Shown in pieces: positions 10,444 through 23,353 of a DNA stretch of 64,000 nucleotides. Each line of letters begins with the position of its first letter. Within the stretch, counting starts at the first letter, position 1. The translations under genes were made by a program, and so were the position numbers. This stretch comes from Megaleporinus macrocephalus. Its lineage: Eukaryota > Chordata > Actinopteri > Characiformes > Anostomidae. The DNA lies in contig CM038708.1 of assembly GCA_021613375.1 (NCBI GenBank), positions 28,177,018 through 28,241,017 on the forward strand, in the 5' to 3' direction. The notes beneath the pieces were generated by a model. That model was given only the letters and a program-made list of their open reading frames with translations, ran no database searches and was not told the DNA's origin.

Positions 10444-12754
10444 CTGACGTCACTAGGACTCTTGCAGCTAAATGCGAGAATACAATGGTTGAGCAGTAGT
10501 AGTGGGTGAAGTAGCTCATCCGGTACACAGGTTAAAATTCTTAATCCTAAGGTGTTATTATGGCTATACCACCAGAAAGCACTGCTGCATTCTCTTTCTA
10601 GCGTCTACAAACACACTAAACTTGCTGTGCCTGCTTTGAGCAACCACTCAAAACAGCATCATTTTCTAAGATCGTAAACAGAATGTAGTTTTACAATTAA
10701 AAGGATAAAATAAACAAATAAATAAATAAATAAATAAATAAAAGAGCTACGTTGCCAGCACTGGTGAAGCACCGAAGGCGTCCATGTGGCAAGCCCACTC
10801 GCCCACGCACACTGCGGCAGCCGCACGTTCCACTATGCCAGCCATACGGCCCAACAGAACCCTGCCAGTCCCACTAACTACCACACAGAGTACCTTACAA
10901 CACGTGACGGCTGTATTAATTGCACTCAGCTGAGCTGATGTCCAGATCGAGGCAATGTTAAGCAGAAGCAGTCAAAGCGTGTCGAAGCTTGCTGAGAGGC
11001 AGGCAGGGGTTAGAGGGACAGATGTTAGCAACATCAGGACAGAGTCAGTGACATATGTTGAAAGAAGGCCACTTGCTTATCCATGAACATGTAGACGGTG
11101 ACTAGACAATAGATGTTTTGTTACCAGCTGTGGTGACTGTAACCTTCAAAGACTGATTTAATCAAATAACACACGTCAACATCTAACAAATCACCACATT
11201 TTTTCAAGGTCTGTAAACTTACTGACCAATCAGGTTGTGCTAGATGCCAGGAGTACCAGAGGAGTGTTCCTGAGGTTATTCTGAAGAACCAACAGAGCTG
11301 AATAACTTTGATATAAATTTGATATAAATCTAAAATAATGCAGGTAAAAAGAAATCATATTACAACTGGTAGCACCAGGTTCACAATATGGCCATTTATG
11401 TCCACACTGTACTGAACTCATTCACCAACAGGGATATAAATGATCAATCCATTAACCATTAACTGATAAATAAACAACTGTTCATTCAATGCTATAAGTA
11501 AAAAAGTAATTATGTTTTATTTTATTTAAAATAAACAACAGGGCCTGTTGAAGGGCTTATCAAGCAGGTTGAGGAATATTCTTTAACTGTACACATAAGG
11601 ATGCAAAAGAGATCCAGTCCCACTACATGGGCCTACACATTCAGCAGACATCAAAAAGTGTTAAGGGCCATTTTCAATCCATAATATTTACAAACATGAA
11701 GATAGAAACCTATCTTGTACATGTTCTTTGAGAAACAATGTGATGCACAAGAGGAAACACATGGGTGTGCAAAATTATAGAGAAGGACATGGTGGATGGT
11801 GACAGCTGCTGAGGCACACCAAGTCAAAGCTAGCCCAGATTACTACCCTGGGCTAGTAATGAGTGGTGAATATAACTTCAGAAGTTTAGGATACAGAACT
11901 TTAAGTGGATCATCATATAAAATTTCTGTTATAAAATGACTAAATATTATGTCATATAACTGTTAAAACAAAACAGATGTTGTTTGGTTTTCATTAAAAG
12001 AACTTCTCAGAAGTTGCATACATAATAGATACAGACAGGACAGACGTGAATTTAGCGGATAATGAGAGAAATGCCATGGATAGGCTATGCACACTTAATC
12101 ATAGATTTATGAACAACAAAAATAAATGTAATAAAAAGTGCACACTCGCATCAGAGGCACAACACCACACATACACAAACACAGAATGACAATTGTGTTA
12201 AATCTCCTGTTAACTGATATACACACACCATCAACTATTCTAACACTCTCTGCAGTTCTATCTCTTTGCATTGCTATTCTCCCCCAGGGGGTCAACCTAA
12301 TGCCAAGACAGAATGCCTTTATACCCCGTTTTCTCTCTTTTTATTGATTCTCTATACAGAACCTCATAGATTGCAGCCCATGCTGATTGGTCACTTATTA
12401 TGTATGACTCCCAACTGGCCCACAGACAGAAGGATTCAATCATGGCCAGTGGACAAGCTGGATCTCATTGGCCTCTTGGGGCCATAGCAGATGGCAAATA
12501 GTGCTCTAATTGCGATTCACTTAAACTCTGTAACTCGCCTGCATATCGCTAGTGTCCGACACAAGTGCCACCTCCAAGTACCAAATTATTAACTTTACAG
12601 GACTTTAAAACATAAGTAATGCTGGAACATTTTCATTTGGGCCATTCGTCATGAGATTCACACACAATGTAAAAGGGCAAAAATGGAGATACATAATCAG
12701 TAATATATCAGTAATTAGACTGACTAGAAACATTTTTTCTTTTCTGATGAAAAT
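10444..12754. other. AT-rich intronic sequence
   Basis: An (AAAT)n run at about 10715-10742, then mixed sequence. A slightly GC-richer stretch lies at 10745-10870. I recognise no transposon ends, exons or RNA genes in these 2.3 kb. Confidence 0.4.
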
Positions 12755-13090
12755 TAGGAGTGTAAGAAAATAATAACACGTGAGAATCACAATATTATGT
12801 TTTGTGACTCTATACTGATTCTCATAAACACACTAGCAATGAATTAGAGGTTTACATGCAAAGACTGACAGCAGGCAGTGGTTCATTTTGTGTGGTATTT
12901 AAATCCTCAGCTGCCAAACAGCAGTGTGCTAACACGTTACACTTTACACTACTTGTTTACATTAGAGTGGAAAAGTCGAGGTTTTATCCTAAAAATGAGA
13001 TTTTAAAACTTGCTAAATATCACAACGCATTGATAAGTAACCACTGTATCATGATACATATCACCGGGTTCTTACCAATACACAAGCCAA
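12755..13090. mobile_element. hAT-like MITE, family A copy 1 (decayed)
   Basis: The left end TTAGGAGTGTAAGAAAATA and internal words (ATTATGTTTTGTGA, TGATTCTCA, GTATCATGATACATATC, GGTTCTTACCAATACACA) are shared with copies at 23716 and 36808. The flanking 8-mers ATGAAAAT and ACACAAAT agree at 5 of 8 positions, so the copy is old. Confidence 0.6.
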
Positions 13091-13099
13091 ACACAAATA

Positions 13100-13520
13100 C
13101 TCTTTAGTTTCTTCTAAAAGTAGGAAAGAAAAAGGTTTTGTGGCAGGACTGGATTCAATTAATTTTGCTTCCACTCCTGATATCCAACTTAGCATTTTCC
13201 ACTGATATCAGTCCAATACAGATACCCACACATTCCAATATCTCTAATTAAAGTCTATCTTCTTCTACAATGATCTATCTATCAGTGGTTTGTACACTAT
13301 GTACTATCTATCAGTGTACATTTCATTGTTTCCTTTTAAGCTCTTTTAAAGTAAGAAACAGAACTTTAATGGGTTTTACTTAATGCATAAGGATGCAACA
13401 GACAATAAGTGCCCCGAAGCGTAAAGAAAAATTAATCTCATAGTTAAAAATAGTGGTTTTCAGGATCACTTCATAGAGTGACAGGAATGTAACTACAACA
13501 CTGTAATATATTACATAGCT
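13100..13520. other. AT-rich intronic sequence
   Basis: TGATATCAGTCCAATACAGATACC near 13205 looks like internal sequence of hAT elements of the ATCGGTATCGG type, but no ends are visible. Nothing else recognised. Confidence 0.35.
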
Positions 13521-13574
13521 TACAATCTGTAACAATTATAATTCGATGCAAGGGTTTAGAATTAGCATGGACAG

Positions 13575-13905
13575 AAGTGACCTGTCCCCACCAAGCTGTA
13601 GCTATGAATAATAAGCAGTGTTCTACTTTTATTAATTCTAATGTATAAGAGATGTCAGTTGTACTATGGCTGAAGTAATGTTGATAAGTCTTTAGATGTA
13701 AACTCACTGTTTACTGGTTGAAACTCTTTGTCTAGTTGTTTAACTATTTTTTCTGGGAATGTTACTTTGGTTTTGTGGACAACAGCACCAGGCTGTGCAG
13801 TGCTCCATGTATTAACCCTGATGTATGAGACCTGTTTTACTTGCACTGTGGCTTGTAAAGTTAATAAGTCTTAAGATGTAAACACACTGCTTATTGGTTT
13901 GAAAG
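13575..13905. repeat. degenerate tandem duplication, period about 182 bp
   Basis: Sequence from about 13637 (TAATGTATAAGAGATGTC then GATAAGTCTTTAGATGTAAAC, ACTGGTT) is repeated from about 13819 (TGATGTATGAGACCTGTT then AATAAGTCTTAAGATGTAAAC, ATTGGTT). Similarity is partial, so the duplication is old. Confidence 0.6.
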
Positions 13906-13909
13906 TGGC

Positions 13910-15260
13910 AACACAGACTCACAGGTCCCCATCAATGTCAAGAGCAACATGAAGTAATGTTTAAACACCTGTCACGTAAGCTATCTAGCGTGAGGGTTTT
14001 GCTCTTCACCTAAAGTTTCGGTCACCAACTGCCAGCGTCCTACCCTAGCACAGGGAACTGAAATAAGTTATCCCAGTACCTGCCCCAGTCTTTAGATCAG
14101 TTTATCTTCTCCCATCTACTGATCACAGCAGCACATTGTACATTTGTTCCTTTCTGCTTCACTCAGGGAAAGTTCAGATGCATCCTCCATTCTGCTAAAG
14201 CTTCTCACTAATCAGAGCCTGAATGTTGAAGCTCAATGAATATTTTGATGTAAGAAATCAACTTGCATGACACAGTAAACTCATGTGTATGTGGAGCAAC
14301 AAAGAAACGTTTCTAGCTCGTTTTGCTGGTTATGTTGTTTCAGTAGGCCTATTCTGAGAAGCTGTGCTTAAAAGACAACACCACCGTTCTTAGAAAATAA
14401 CTGCTTCACACATCCTCGTAATACTAAACATTAAGACAAGGTGCTTCAGGGGTGCGGCAACATGTTACCACAAATTCTCGCCCCCAGGAGGCTCCCACTG
14501 CGCTGTTTCTGAATAAATAAAGCCTGAGCTATTTCAAAAGAGTATCAAAAAGATATTTTGGTGCCTGTCTTCCCCCCGCCCTCCCCAAAGTCTGCACTTT
14601 GAAATACTGCTGCTAACATCTGCTACAGATAGTAACAAGTTCATTTCCAGAAAAAAGCTGAGAGACTGGCATCCAATGAGCTGAAATCATTCCGCTGGAT
14701 GTCACATGCTTTTTAATGACTTTGTCACTTTCATATGCTGGCAATACCACATTATAGCTACATAAAAACTCAGGCTGCCACCCACACACACAGTAAGCAC
14801 CTAGGCCTGCTAATGGACTTATATGCTAACGGTGTTAGGTAAGGGTTTCTTTTTTGCGCTCTGATAATAATAATAATTGAATGCCTTGCCTGGTCACTTG
14901 CTATTCCGACGTTAAAAGCCTTGTGCAACTCCTAATGCGCTCTTTGGTGTAACTAATGTAAATGTAGGCCAATTACTCCATGATCGCCGCTGCCGCCTAT
15001 CAGCAGGTGCAGTTGCACAGCTATGTGGCGGAACAGACAAGGCTAGCCTTCACTTATATAATCATGTAGCTTTATGCAGCTACCTTATTATTATTCCCTC
15101 TGACACAGCCTATATATCAATACTAAAATGGACAATGTTGACCACCCTGTGCACAGTGCCATCATCAGGTACAGGAGCTCATTCAGCGGCAGACTGCTGT
15201 CCCAGTCCTGCTCCACAGACAGATTCACTGCTTAACTCCCAGCACAGTAAACAATAATCC
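13910..15260. other. unique intronic block, possible conserved non-coding DNA
   Basis: Mixed-composition sequence without transposon ends. The stretches 14640-14780 (homeodomain-like TTTTTAATGACTTTG) and 14930-15110 (GCCGCCTATCAGCAGGTGCAG, an E-box word) have the look of conserved regulatory sequence, but conservation cannot be judged from one sequence. Confidence 0.35.
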
Positions 15261-15265
15261 TGTAA

Positions 15266-16940
15266 CACTGTTATACTCCGGACCCCTATATCAGTTATCA
15301 GACACTGTTATACTCCGGACCTCTATATCAGCTATCAGACACTGTTATACTCCGGACCTCTATATCAGCTATCAGACACTGTTATACTCCGGACCTCTAT
15401 ATCAGTTATCAGACACTGTTATACTCCGGACCTCTATATCAGCTATCAGACACTGTTATACTCCGGACCTCTATATCAGTTATCAGACACTGTTATACTC
15501 CGGACCTCTATATCAGCTATCAGACACTGTTATACTCCGGACCTCTATATCAGTTATCAGACACTGTTATACTCCGGACCTCTATATCAGTTATCAGACA
15601 CTGTTATACTCCGGACCTCTATATCAGCTATCAGACACTGTTATACTCCGGACCTCTATATCAGCTATCAGACACTGTTATACTCCGGACCTCTATATCA
15701 GCTATCAGACACTGTTATACTCCGGACCCCTATATCAGCTATCAGACACTGTTATACTCCGGACCTCTATATCAGCTATCAGACACTGTTATACTCCGGA
15801 CCCCTATATCAGCTATCAGACACTGTTATACTCCGGACCTCTATATCAGCTATCAGACACTGTTATACTCCGGACCTCTATATCAGCTATCAGACACTGT
15901 TATACTCCGGACCTCTATATCAGCTATCAGACACTGTTATACTCCGGACCCCTATATCAGCTATCAGACACTGTTATACTCCGGACCTCTATATCAGCTA
16001 TCAGACACTGTTATACTCCGGACCTCTATATCAGTTATCAGACACTGTTATACTCCGGACCCCTATATCAGCTATTAGACACTGTTATACTCCGGACCTC
16101 TATATCAGTTATCAGACACTGTTATACTCCGGACCTCTATATCAGTTATCAGACACTGTTATACTCCGGACCTCTATATCAGTTATCAGACACTGTTATA
16201 CTCCGGACCCCTATATCAGCTATCAGACACTGTTATACTCCGGACCTCTATATCAGCTATCAGACACTGTTATACTCCGGACCCCTATATCAGTTATCAG
16301 ACACTGTTATACTCCGGACCCCTATATCAGTTATCAGACACTGTTATACTCCGGACCCCTATATTAACTATCAGACACTGTTATACTCCAGAACCCTATA
16401 TTAACTATCAGACACTGTTATACTCCAGACCTCTATATTAACTATCAGACACTGTTATACTCCGGACCCCTATATCAGCTATCAGACACTGTTATACTCC
16501 GGACCCCTATATCAGTTATCAGACACTGTTATACTCTGGACCCCTATATTAACTATCAGACACTGTAATACTCCAGACCCCTATATCAGCTAGCAGACAC
16601 TGTTATACTCCAGACCCCTATATCAGTTATCAGACACTGTTATACTCCAGACCTCTATATCAGTTATCAGACACTGTTATACTCCAGACCTCTATATCAG
16701 TTATCAGACACTGCTTTACTCCAGAGCCCTATATCAGCTATCAGACACTGTTATACTCCAGACCCCTATATTAACTATCAGACACTGTTATACTCCAGAC
16801 CCCTATATTAACTATCAGACACTGTTTTACTTCAGACCCCTATATCAGTTATCAGACACTGCTTTACTCCAGACCCCTATATCCGCTATCAGACACTGTT
16901 TTACTCCAGACTCCTATATCAGCTATCAGTTATCAGACAG
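15266..16940. repeat. 37-bp minisatellite, about 45 tandem copies
   Basis: The unit is 37 bp: CAGACACTGTTATACTCC then GGACCTCTATATCAGCTAT. Left and central copies are nearly identical, differing at two alternating sites (CTC/CCC and GCTAT/GTTAT). From about 16370 to the right edge, copies diverge and the CpG in TCCGGA changes to TCCAGA or TCTGGA. That gradient fits homogenisation in the middle and CpG decay at the edge. Confidence 0.97.
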
Positions 16941-17371
16941 TATCATATATATTTTTTCACAGATATGTGTATTACTGTATGTTATATACACTATAATGTT
17001 AACTATATATAATAATGACTGTACTGTTACTGTTACACTATACCTATCATATTATACATCATGTAAACAGTCTATACATGTAAATAGTACTGATGCTTTT
17101 TATTGTATATTTGCACTGCCGACTGCATAACTGTGTATTTGCTACCAAAGTGGTCCACACTGGTTACACTAGTTAACTGCACTACAGTCATCACTCCCAC
17201 ATACACACTGTGAGACTTTTTCTATTTTGTATATTCTATTTATTTTATATTCTATCTTTATTTTTTGTTGTAACATCCTGTTTTGCTTTACCTTGTTAGC
17301 TACAGGATGCCTTGAATTTTTCTCTGGGATCAGTTAAGTATCTGTCTGTCTGTCTATCTATTTATCTATCT
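16941..17371 (+). mobile_element. 3' end of a LINE-type retroposon with (TCTG)n(TCTA)n tail
   Basis: AT-rich sequence ending TTTTCTCTGGGATCAGTTAAG and then TATCTGTCTGTCTGTCTATC repeats. A GGGATCARTWAAGTATCT end with a TCTA-type tail is typical of 3' ends of fish non-LTR elements. No reverse transcriptase frame is present, and the 5' limit is obscured by the neighbouring minisatellite. Confidence 0.5.
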
Positions 17372-17800
17372 AAAAAGCAGCACTTCAGCTTTTTGGAGAG
17401 TACTTACTAACGAAAAACACTACCTGAATCACCAAATACAAGAAAGGAAATAAATACATTTACAGGAACAATTTGTAAGAACAAAACATTCACAAATCAT
17501 CAGCATACTGTGAAGAAAGAACTGTTTTGACGGTGTGTCAAAGAAAGACTTCTATGTACTGAACAGCAGAGTTGATACTGGCTCTGCTTTCCACCACTGG
17601 AGATGCTCTTGGCGGGTATATCGATGAAGCATTTATGCTGAACTCACAATAAATCTTAAAAATGGCTCCTCTAGGCAGAAATCATTTTTTAAATGAAGAA
17701 ACAAACAAGAGTGACTTTAAACTCCAGCAAACACAACAAGCATAAAACTGAATAAAAATCTGTAACTGTTTAGTATTAATAAACTCATATAATATAATAA

Positions 17801-18163
17801 ATGGTGGCACGGTGGAGTAGTAGTTTGCACAGTGGTGTTGTGGTCAGTACTGTCGCCTCACAGAAAGACGATCCGGGTTGGATTCCCTGTTCGGGTCGTT
17901 CTGTGTGGAGTGTACATGTTCTCCCTGTGCTTAAGTGGGTTTTCTCCGGGTACTCCGTTTTCCTCCCGCAGTCCAAACACATGCATGTTAGGTTGATTGC
18001 TCACTCTAAATTGCCCGTAGCTAGGAGTGTGAGTGTGTGTTGGCCATGCGATGGACTGGCTACCTGTCCATGGTGAACCCGGCCTTCGCCCAATGATGCT
18101 GGGATTGGCTCCAGCCCTCCCTGTGACCCTGACTAGTGGGAAAAACCTGAAGATGATGGATGG
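17801..18163 (+). mobile_element. tRNA-derived SINE-like retroposon, copy 2 (longest)
   Basis: Starts GGTGGCACGGTGGAGTAG a few bases in, includes a B-box-like GGTTGGATTCC (17876-17886), the shared body (GTTCTCCCTGTGCTTAAGTG, GATGGACTGGC, GATGCTGGGATTGGCTCCAG) and a short GATGGATGGA end. It is flanked by the 10-bp direct repeat AATATAATAA (17791-17800 and 18164-18173). It keeps the 5' part missing in copies 1 and 3. Confidence 0.9.
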
Positions 18164-18173
18164 AATATAATAA

Positions 18174-21100
18174 CTGCGTCTTAACTAATCTATGGGTAAT
18201 ATAATAAGATTACACTTGCTATTTTTTATACGTCGTGCATCATGAAATGCGTGAAGGCATCATGCATGATGCTTCTGTTTTGCTGAATCATCCACCCATA
18301 ACAACAGCTTTATTTTAGGTTCTCAGCAACTCCAGCTTAACAGAGCCACAGAAATGAATGCACAGAGCTTCTTGACAGGTGAATAAGTTGAAAAAAAACA
18401 TACCACATAAAAATTAAAGAACCAGGTAACGACTGGCAGGAACATATGACCATGTGTCCGTTCTCTAATAGGTCACACATCCAGCCAGTTAGTTTGCAAC
18501 ATTGAGCTGCTGCATGAATATTAAGAAGCATGGACTTTAGGGTGGGGATGGGCTGCGTGAGGGGATATATACAAGACCAATTAACTTACAGTGGTATGTC
18601 TGCTTCAGGCTGGCAAAGCCTCTTTTCACTTTTCGTTGTCGGCTCAACTCAAGCACCTTTTAAAGCCCTTTGGAACTATTTTACTGAGCGCTGCAAACAC
18701 AAATGAGGGTTTAGCGCTAAGGTATGAACCAAATATTACACATGCACGGATAAAAGCTCTTCAGTCGTGGAACAGTTTCTCCTTTTTTCATGTTTATGGT
18801 TTAGGGTAGAAGTTGCTTCCAGTTTCAATTATCTGGAGAACCACAAGCTCACATCCACTACTTTGACTAGCTTGAAATTGCTCATTAAGCTAAGTTTGCA
18901 TTTAAGAGACTAGTTTACCAAGGCTAGCAAGATGTTAGCCTTAAGTTGATTATAGAATGAAAGAATTAAGCATTTATAAAGTTCTGCTTGCAACTGTCAT
19001 TGTTAATAGCATTGTTATGACTTCATGTCTGCTGTTGACAGCCGACTGAAACAAATTTCTTCTCACATTAATGCATGTTAAGTCATTATTAATCTATACA
19101 ACTTTCACACCATCTGATCACCAAGCTCAAAAAAGCCTCCTTCTGATGGGACATTACTCTGCATGTGTGGTGCTGATGTTCACAGCACTCATTTTTATGG
19201 CCCACTGTTAATGAGGTAGTCTCCCGGGAATTAGGAGGCTGCCATGATGTTCAGATAAAACAACAGGGAATAGCCTAAGCAAACAGGGCCTACCTGAGGG
19301 AAGAAATTAGTACTACACAAAAAAAAGAAATAACATACAAACATACATGCACTGTATTTATATATGGGGGCAAAACCCAGCAGACGTCTGAAAGGAGACA
19401 TTGCTTTATTAACCTTAATGATTTACAGCATGTAGTTACAACGTCAGTCTATTTTAATGACCATAATAGCCCAGAGTCCCAAAAGGGATTTGATACTGTG
19501 AACTCAGTATGAGAGCCCGTAGTCAGCAGTGATATAAGCTTTAGGTAATGAACCCATCCCAAGAGGGGAGAGGTCCCAGAAGCTTATGTCCCAGCTGAGC
19601 AACATTGCACAATCCCACAGTAAGTTCCAGTATTAGACCCTGTTGCACACCCTCCACGCCCCCCCCCCCATGCTTCGTTTAGTGTGTGGTAACCGTACCA
19701 CATACATTCCACGCCCCCTCCCCCTCCCCCTCCCCCTCCTTTTCTCCTCTCTGCATTCCAAAGACATACTGTCATGGCAGTGCACCACATCATCCCCCAG
19801 ATATATATCTACAGCCCTCCCCTTCAGGGCTTTCCCTCTGCCCACTAATCCACTGTTTACCGAGGCTCGCACAGCTGGCTTTTCACATCTCACTCTCATC
19901 TGAATACAGAGCCGTCAGTCATGCTGCGGTGAGAGCCAGGGGAATGGAGGACATGTCCATGCTCGCCTGCTGTCGTCCCATTCGGCGCACGCTGAGCGGC
20001 AAGAAACCACCACCAGCCGCTAAGACACATTTACAACAAGTTTAGATAGAGAAGGTAAACCTCAGAGGAACAACTTCCAAGTGACAAGTCAGCGAACCAT
20101 GAATGGAAGCGCTAATGCTAGCTAATGTCAAATAAGCAGGCTTCTTTTAGAGACATTAATACAAGTGCATAACCGGCTAAGAGCTGGTAAAAAGAAATGC
20201 TGGTTAAAGGAAGCCTCTGAAATAAATAAATAAATAAATAAATAAAAATGATACAGCAGTTCTGCTAATACGCACTTAACATGGACAGGGCAGTATTGCA
20301 TCATGCACTGTAGTGGGGGGGGTTAGCAATGAGGGCTGGGCAAGCCTGAGAGCCGACACATCTGCACATTGATACACAACGTTCTCCAGAACTCTAAGTA
20401 AAAAATAACTGCCAAATAAGGTGTGAGGACAGCCTTTTCAGGGAATACTGGCTCCAATGGTGTGTGTAAGAATGGCAACAGTCTGCAGTTTGCTGCCCAA
20501 CAAAGTGAGGAAAAAAAAAACAGTGGCCTTTTTTTCTTTTCTCTCTAAGCTGTGGTCATTTTTGGCCTGTCGCTCTGAGTCAGAACGCTTTCTCGCTCAT
20601 CTGAGCACCCAGAATTTTGTTTTGCGCCAATGCCACTTTAGGCATGACCCTGACTCACTGCGCAGACTTCTGTTACATTCTATTCCCCCGATGACGAGCG
20701 GGAGCACTCGCAACAGACCGGCCGTAGACTGATCTGCAGCACTGCTGCTGCTGCCAGTTTCTAGAGGAGGATCTAATGACATGCTATCTCTGTAACAGTC
20801 TCATCCGCGCAGCAGGAGGCACAAACTATCTGCTTAAGCAAGGAGCACCAGACACCTTTTCTAGGCAAGTCTTTCATATGACACAGATCAACAACAAGTT
20901 GTATTAAGTGTGCCCCACAAACTCTCCAACCCCACCCCCCCCAAAAGTATCAGGGAAGCAAACACAGAACCCGGCTGCAAACACAGTTCAGACTTGGCGT
21001 ATTCTTCTCATATTAAAATGAATGTTCACAGGGAATCACTACTTCAATTCAGAAATCCCAAGCTCCATGAATAAATAAAGAGTGGCCTGTTTAAAGCGCT

Positions 21101-21445
21101 GCAAGCACACACCTGTATTCCAAGCCTAATGGTGTAAACAGGCCAGCCTGCTTAACCTAGCTGGTGCTGGTGCCTCCGCCCTCACGGACCATGATTGGGC
21201 AAAAACATCTTATCCTCAGACTGTCTTATCCTAGAATGTTGTTCTTGCATGGTCATGTGTGTTTATCCTAAACCAGCCTGTGTTTAATATGAATGCGTTC
21301 CTTGGGCCTCAAAATGTGAGCTTTAGGTGAAGAGCGAATAAACAAGTGTTACTGTCTTTGTTGCCTTCAGGTAATAAAAACCAGCCCCCAAATAAATCCC
21401 AGTCTATTTGGCTGTAAAGATGTCCATTAAGAAATTCATGAGTGA
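18174..21445. other. mixed intronic sequence with C-rich and (AAAT)n runs
   Basis: Includes a perfect 16-bp palindrome GCATCATGCATGATGC (18257-18272), a TTTTATGGCC-containing unique stretch near 19190-19250, C11 at 19659-19669, a (CCCCCT)n run at 19714-19740, (AAAT)n at 20220-20246 and a unique stretch with TGACTCA at about 20651. Open frames of 60-119 codons over 19630-20045 are made by the C-rich runs and shadow one another. I see no exon. Confidence 0.45.
19714..19740 (-). repeat. (CCCCCT)n run, G-quadruplex candidate on minus strand
   Basis: Four consecutive G5 runs separated by single A on the minus strand, a textbook G-quadruplex-forming pattern. A C11 run lies 45 bp to the left. Confidence 0.85.
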
Positions 21446-22728
21446 TAGGCATGCACTGATATGGAAAAACACTGGGGGCGCCGATGTCTGATATGATCCT
21501 TCATGTCTGCCAATGCCAATACATAAATATTGTTATTATAAGTTGTGGCTAAATATACTAGCTCAAAGGAATACACTGTTTATCTTTGATGGTCACTAAA
21601 GCAGCAAAATACACATTTAAGCACAGTAGGTCCATAAAACCTACTCATCTGTCCTTCCAGAGTACAATAAATTAGGGCTAACAATAATTATCGCAAAATA
21701 ACGTTTCCTTGACAGAACTATAAAACGCAGTAGAATAAAATTTCATCCATGTTTTTAAAGACAACAAGAACAGCCAATGAGAATGGGAATAGCGCCGCTC
21801 CAAACCAATCAGGTGGCTGAGTTCCAGCCATTTCATGTTTGGTTGAAGCACATAGCGCAGAGTGTAGACATAGCGGCAGCTTAACCCGCCTGCTGGTAAT
21901 TTGGTTACTGCAGGCGTTCACACTCGAGCAGAGAAAACAAAATAAAAGAAAATGACGACAGAAAACGTAACTACTACTGAAAGAAACATGTTACACGTGT
22001 TAATAATTTTAAAATAATCTGCTAAAATAGGAACAACAAGTAAACAGGTGCTGTCTTGCTGCTGTGTTGACAAAGTGCTATGGGATGTTAGCGCTTCATT
22101 TGCTCGGGTCAGTTGTACTGTTGTGATAATCTCCACTGACAGAGCGTTTCTGTGTGAAACACTCCCACAACTTGCATGCGAGCGATTGTTTGTAGCTGCA
22201 GCTTGCGCTCCGGCCACCTAACGACGCATTGATGCATGTTATGCTAATCAACATAATTTCGTAATCGATAAAGATAAATTGTAGGAGTTCGAGTGAGAAC
22301 GCTGAAGCAAAGTTGACTTTATAACCAAAAATCTTGAGGAGGAAAACTTTATTTTCTACCAAAAACAGAATCGCTAAACATAAAAATAACGTCCTTTCCT
22401 CAGTCTGATCTTAAAGTGTGAATACTGCCCCATAAGTATGTGTGTGTGTTTATTTAAAATACAGTTGTGTAATGTTCTCTAAAAAACAAAACTATTTTTT
22501 TACACTTAAAGTAAAAAGGCAATAGTGATTTGATTTATATCGTGATATCTATCGATATTGACTGATATGAAAAAAATGATCGTGATAAGATTTTTTCCCT
22601 TATCGCCCAGCCCTACAACAAATACATAATCATGTACCAGCCTGAAGTACAGGCCCATACTAAATATCTCATGCCTATATTTTATTTTTTAGCAGTGCTG
22701 ATATGGATAATGTGAATGTGCACCCCTG
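21446..22728. mobile_element. older hAT-like element, interrupted
   Basis: Left end TAGGCATGCACTGATATGG, right end in reverse complement CAGGGGTGCACATTCACAT. It is split by the younger hAT at 21673-22615, leaving about 340 bp of its own sequence. No target duplication is recognisable. Confidence 0.5.
21673..22615. mobile_element. non-autonomous hAT element, 7/8 TSD, nested
   Basis: Left end TAGGGCTAACAATAATTATC, right end in reverse complement TAGGGCTGGGCGATAAGGG. Flanking 8-mers CAATAAAT (21665-21672) and CAACAAAT (22616-22623) differ at one base. It is 943 bp with internal TATCGATATTGACTGATATG-like sequence typical of fish hAT MITEs and no transposase frame. Confidence 0.8.
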
Positions 22729-23353
22729 CATACTTTAGATTTGTGCACTGAGGACTTCGGGAAGTTCCCTGATACAGTTCCCACACACTGATAGTTAAAT
22801 AAATAAATTAATTCATTAATAAGCTCATATCCGCCTACTCTTAAAAGCCATAAATCATAACAGCTTGCCGACGTCTTTTAAGTTGCCGATTTGCAATGAA
22901 AGTTAAGGTGCCATTAGGTATCAGGTGGCTATTAGCAGACTGAATAAAGGCTCGCAAAAGGGGACTTCAGGTTTGCAAACACGACAACATGGCATAAATG
23001 CATGATGAGCAGTATACAGAAAAGCCTGACTCGCTTTGATGCTAACGGACGGCTGGTTTGCAACCTGAGCTGACGCGAGCAGGGGGAAAATCGATGCAGG
23101 CTGTGTGAGTGCACGGGGATTCCCTGCACTCCTCCTGATTAATAGGAACGATCTGAAAGGGCACGGGCCTAATAAATACTGCCAACAAGGCAAAAGAAAC
23201 AACAGATAGTTGTTTCATCTTCTTTCCTCCAGGGATTCTCTGACAGAGAGCAAACGAGTGTTAGGGGGGTTGACTGCAAGTTCTGTCATGTTTTCTTCCC
23301 TCCATACCTTTTTCCGGTGATAAATGCACAAGAGATATGACTGGCATTAGTAT
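22729..23353. other. unique-looking intronic sequence
   Basis: No transposon end or exon recognised. A short (AAAT)n-like stretch lies near 22796-22812. Confidence 0.4.

Noticed and set aside
15266..16940. CRISPR-like regular array
   Set aside because: The 37-bp units are fully tandem with no unique spacers, and the genome is a vertebrate. It is a minisatellite.
19630..20045. Overlapping frames of 69-119 codons on both strands
   Set aside because: C-rich low-complexity sequence opens several frames at once, with no splice context or recognisable domain.
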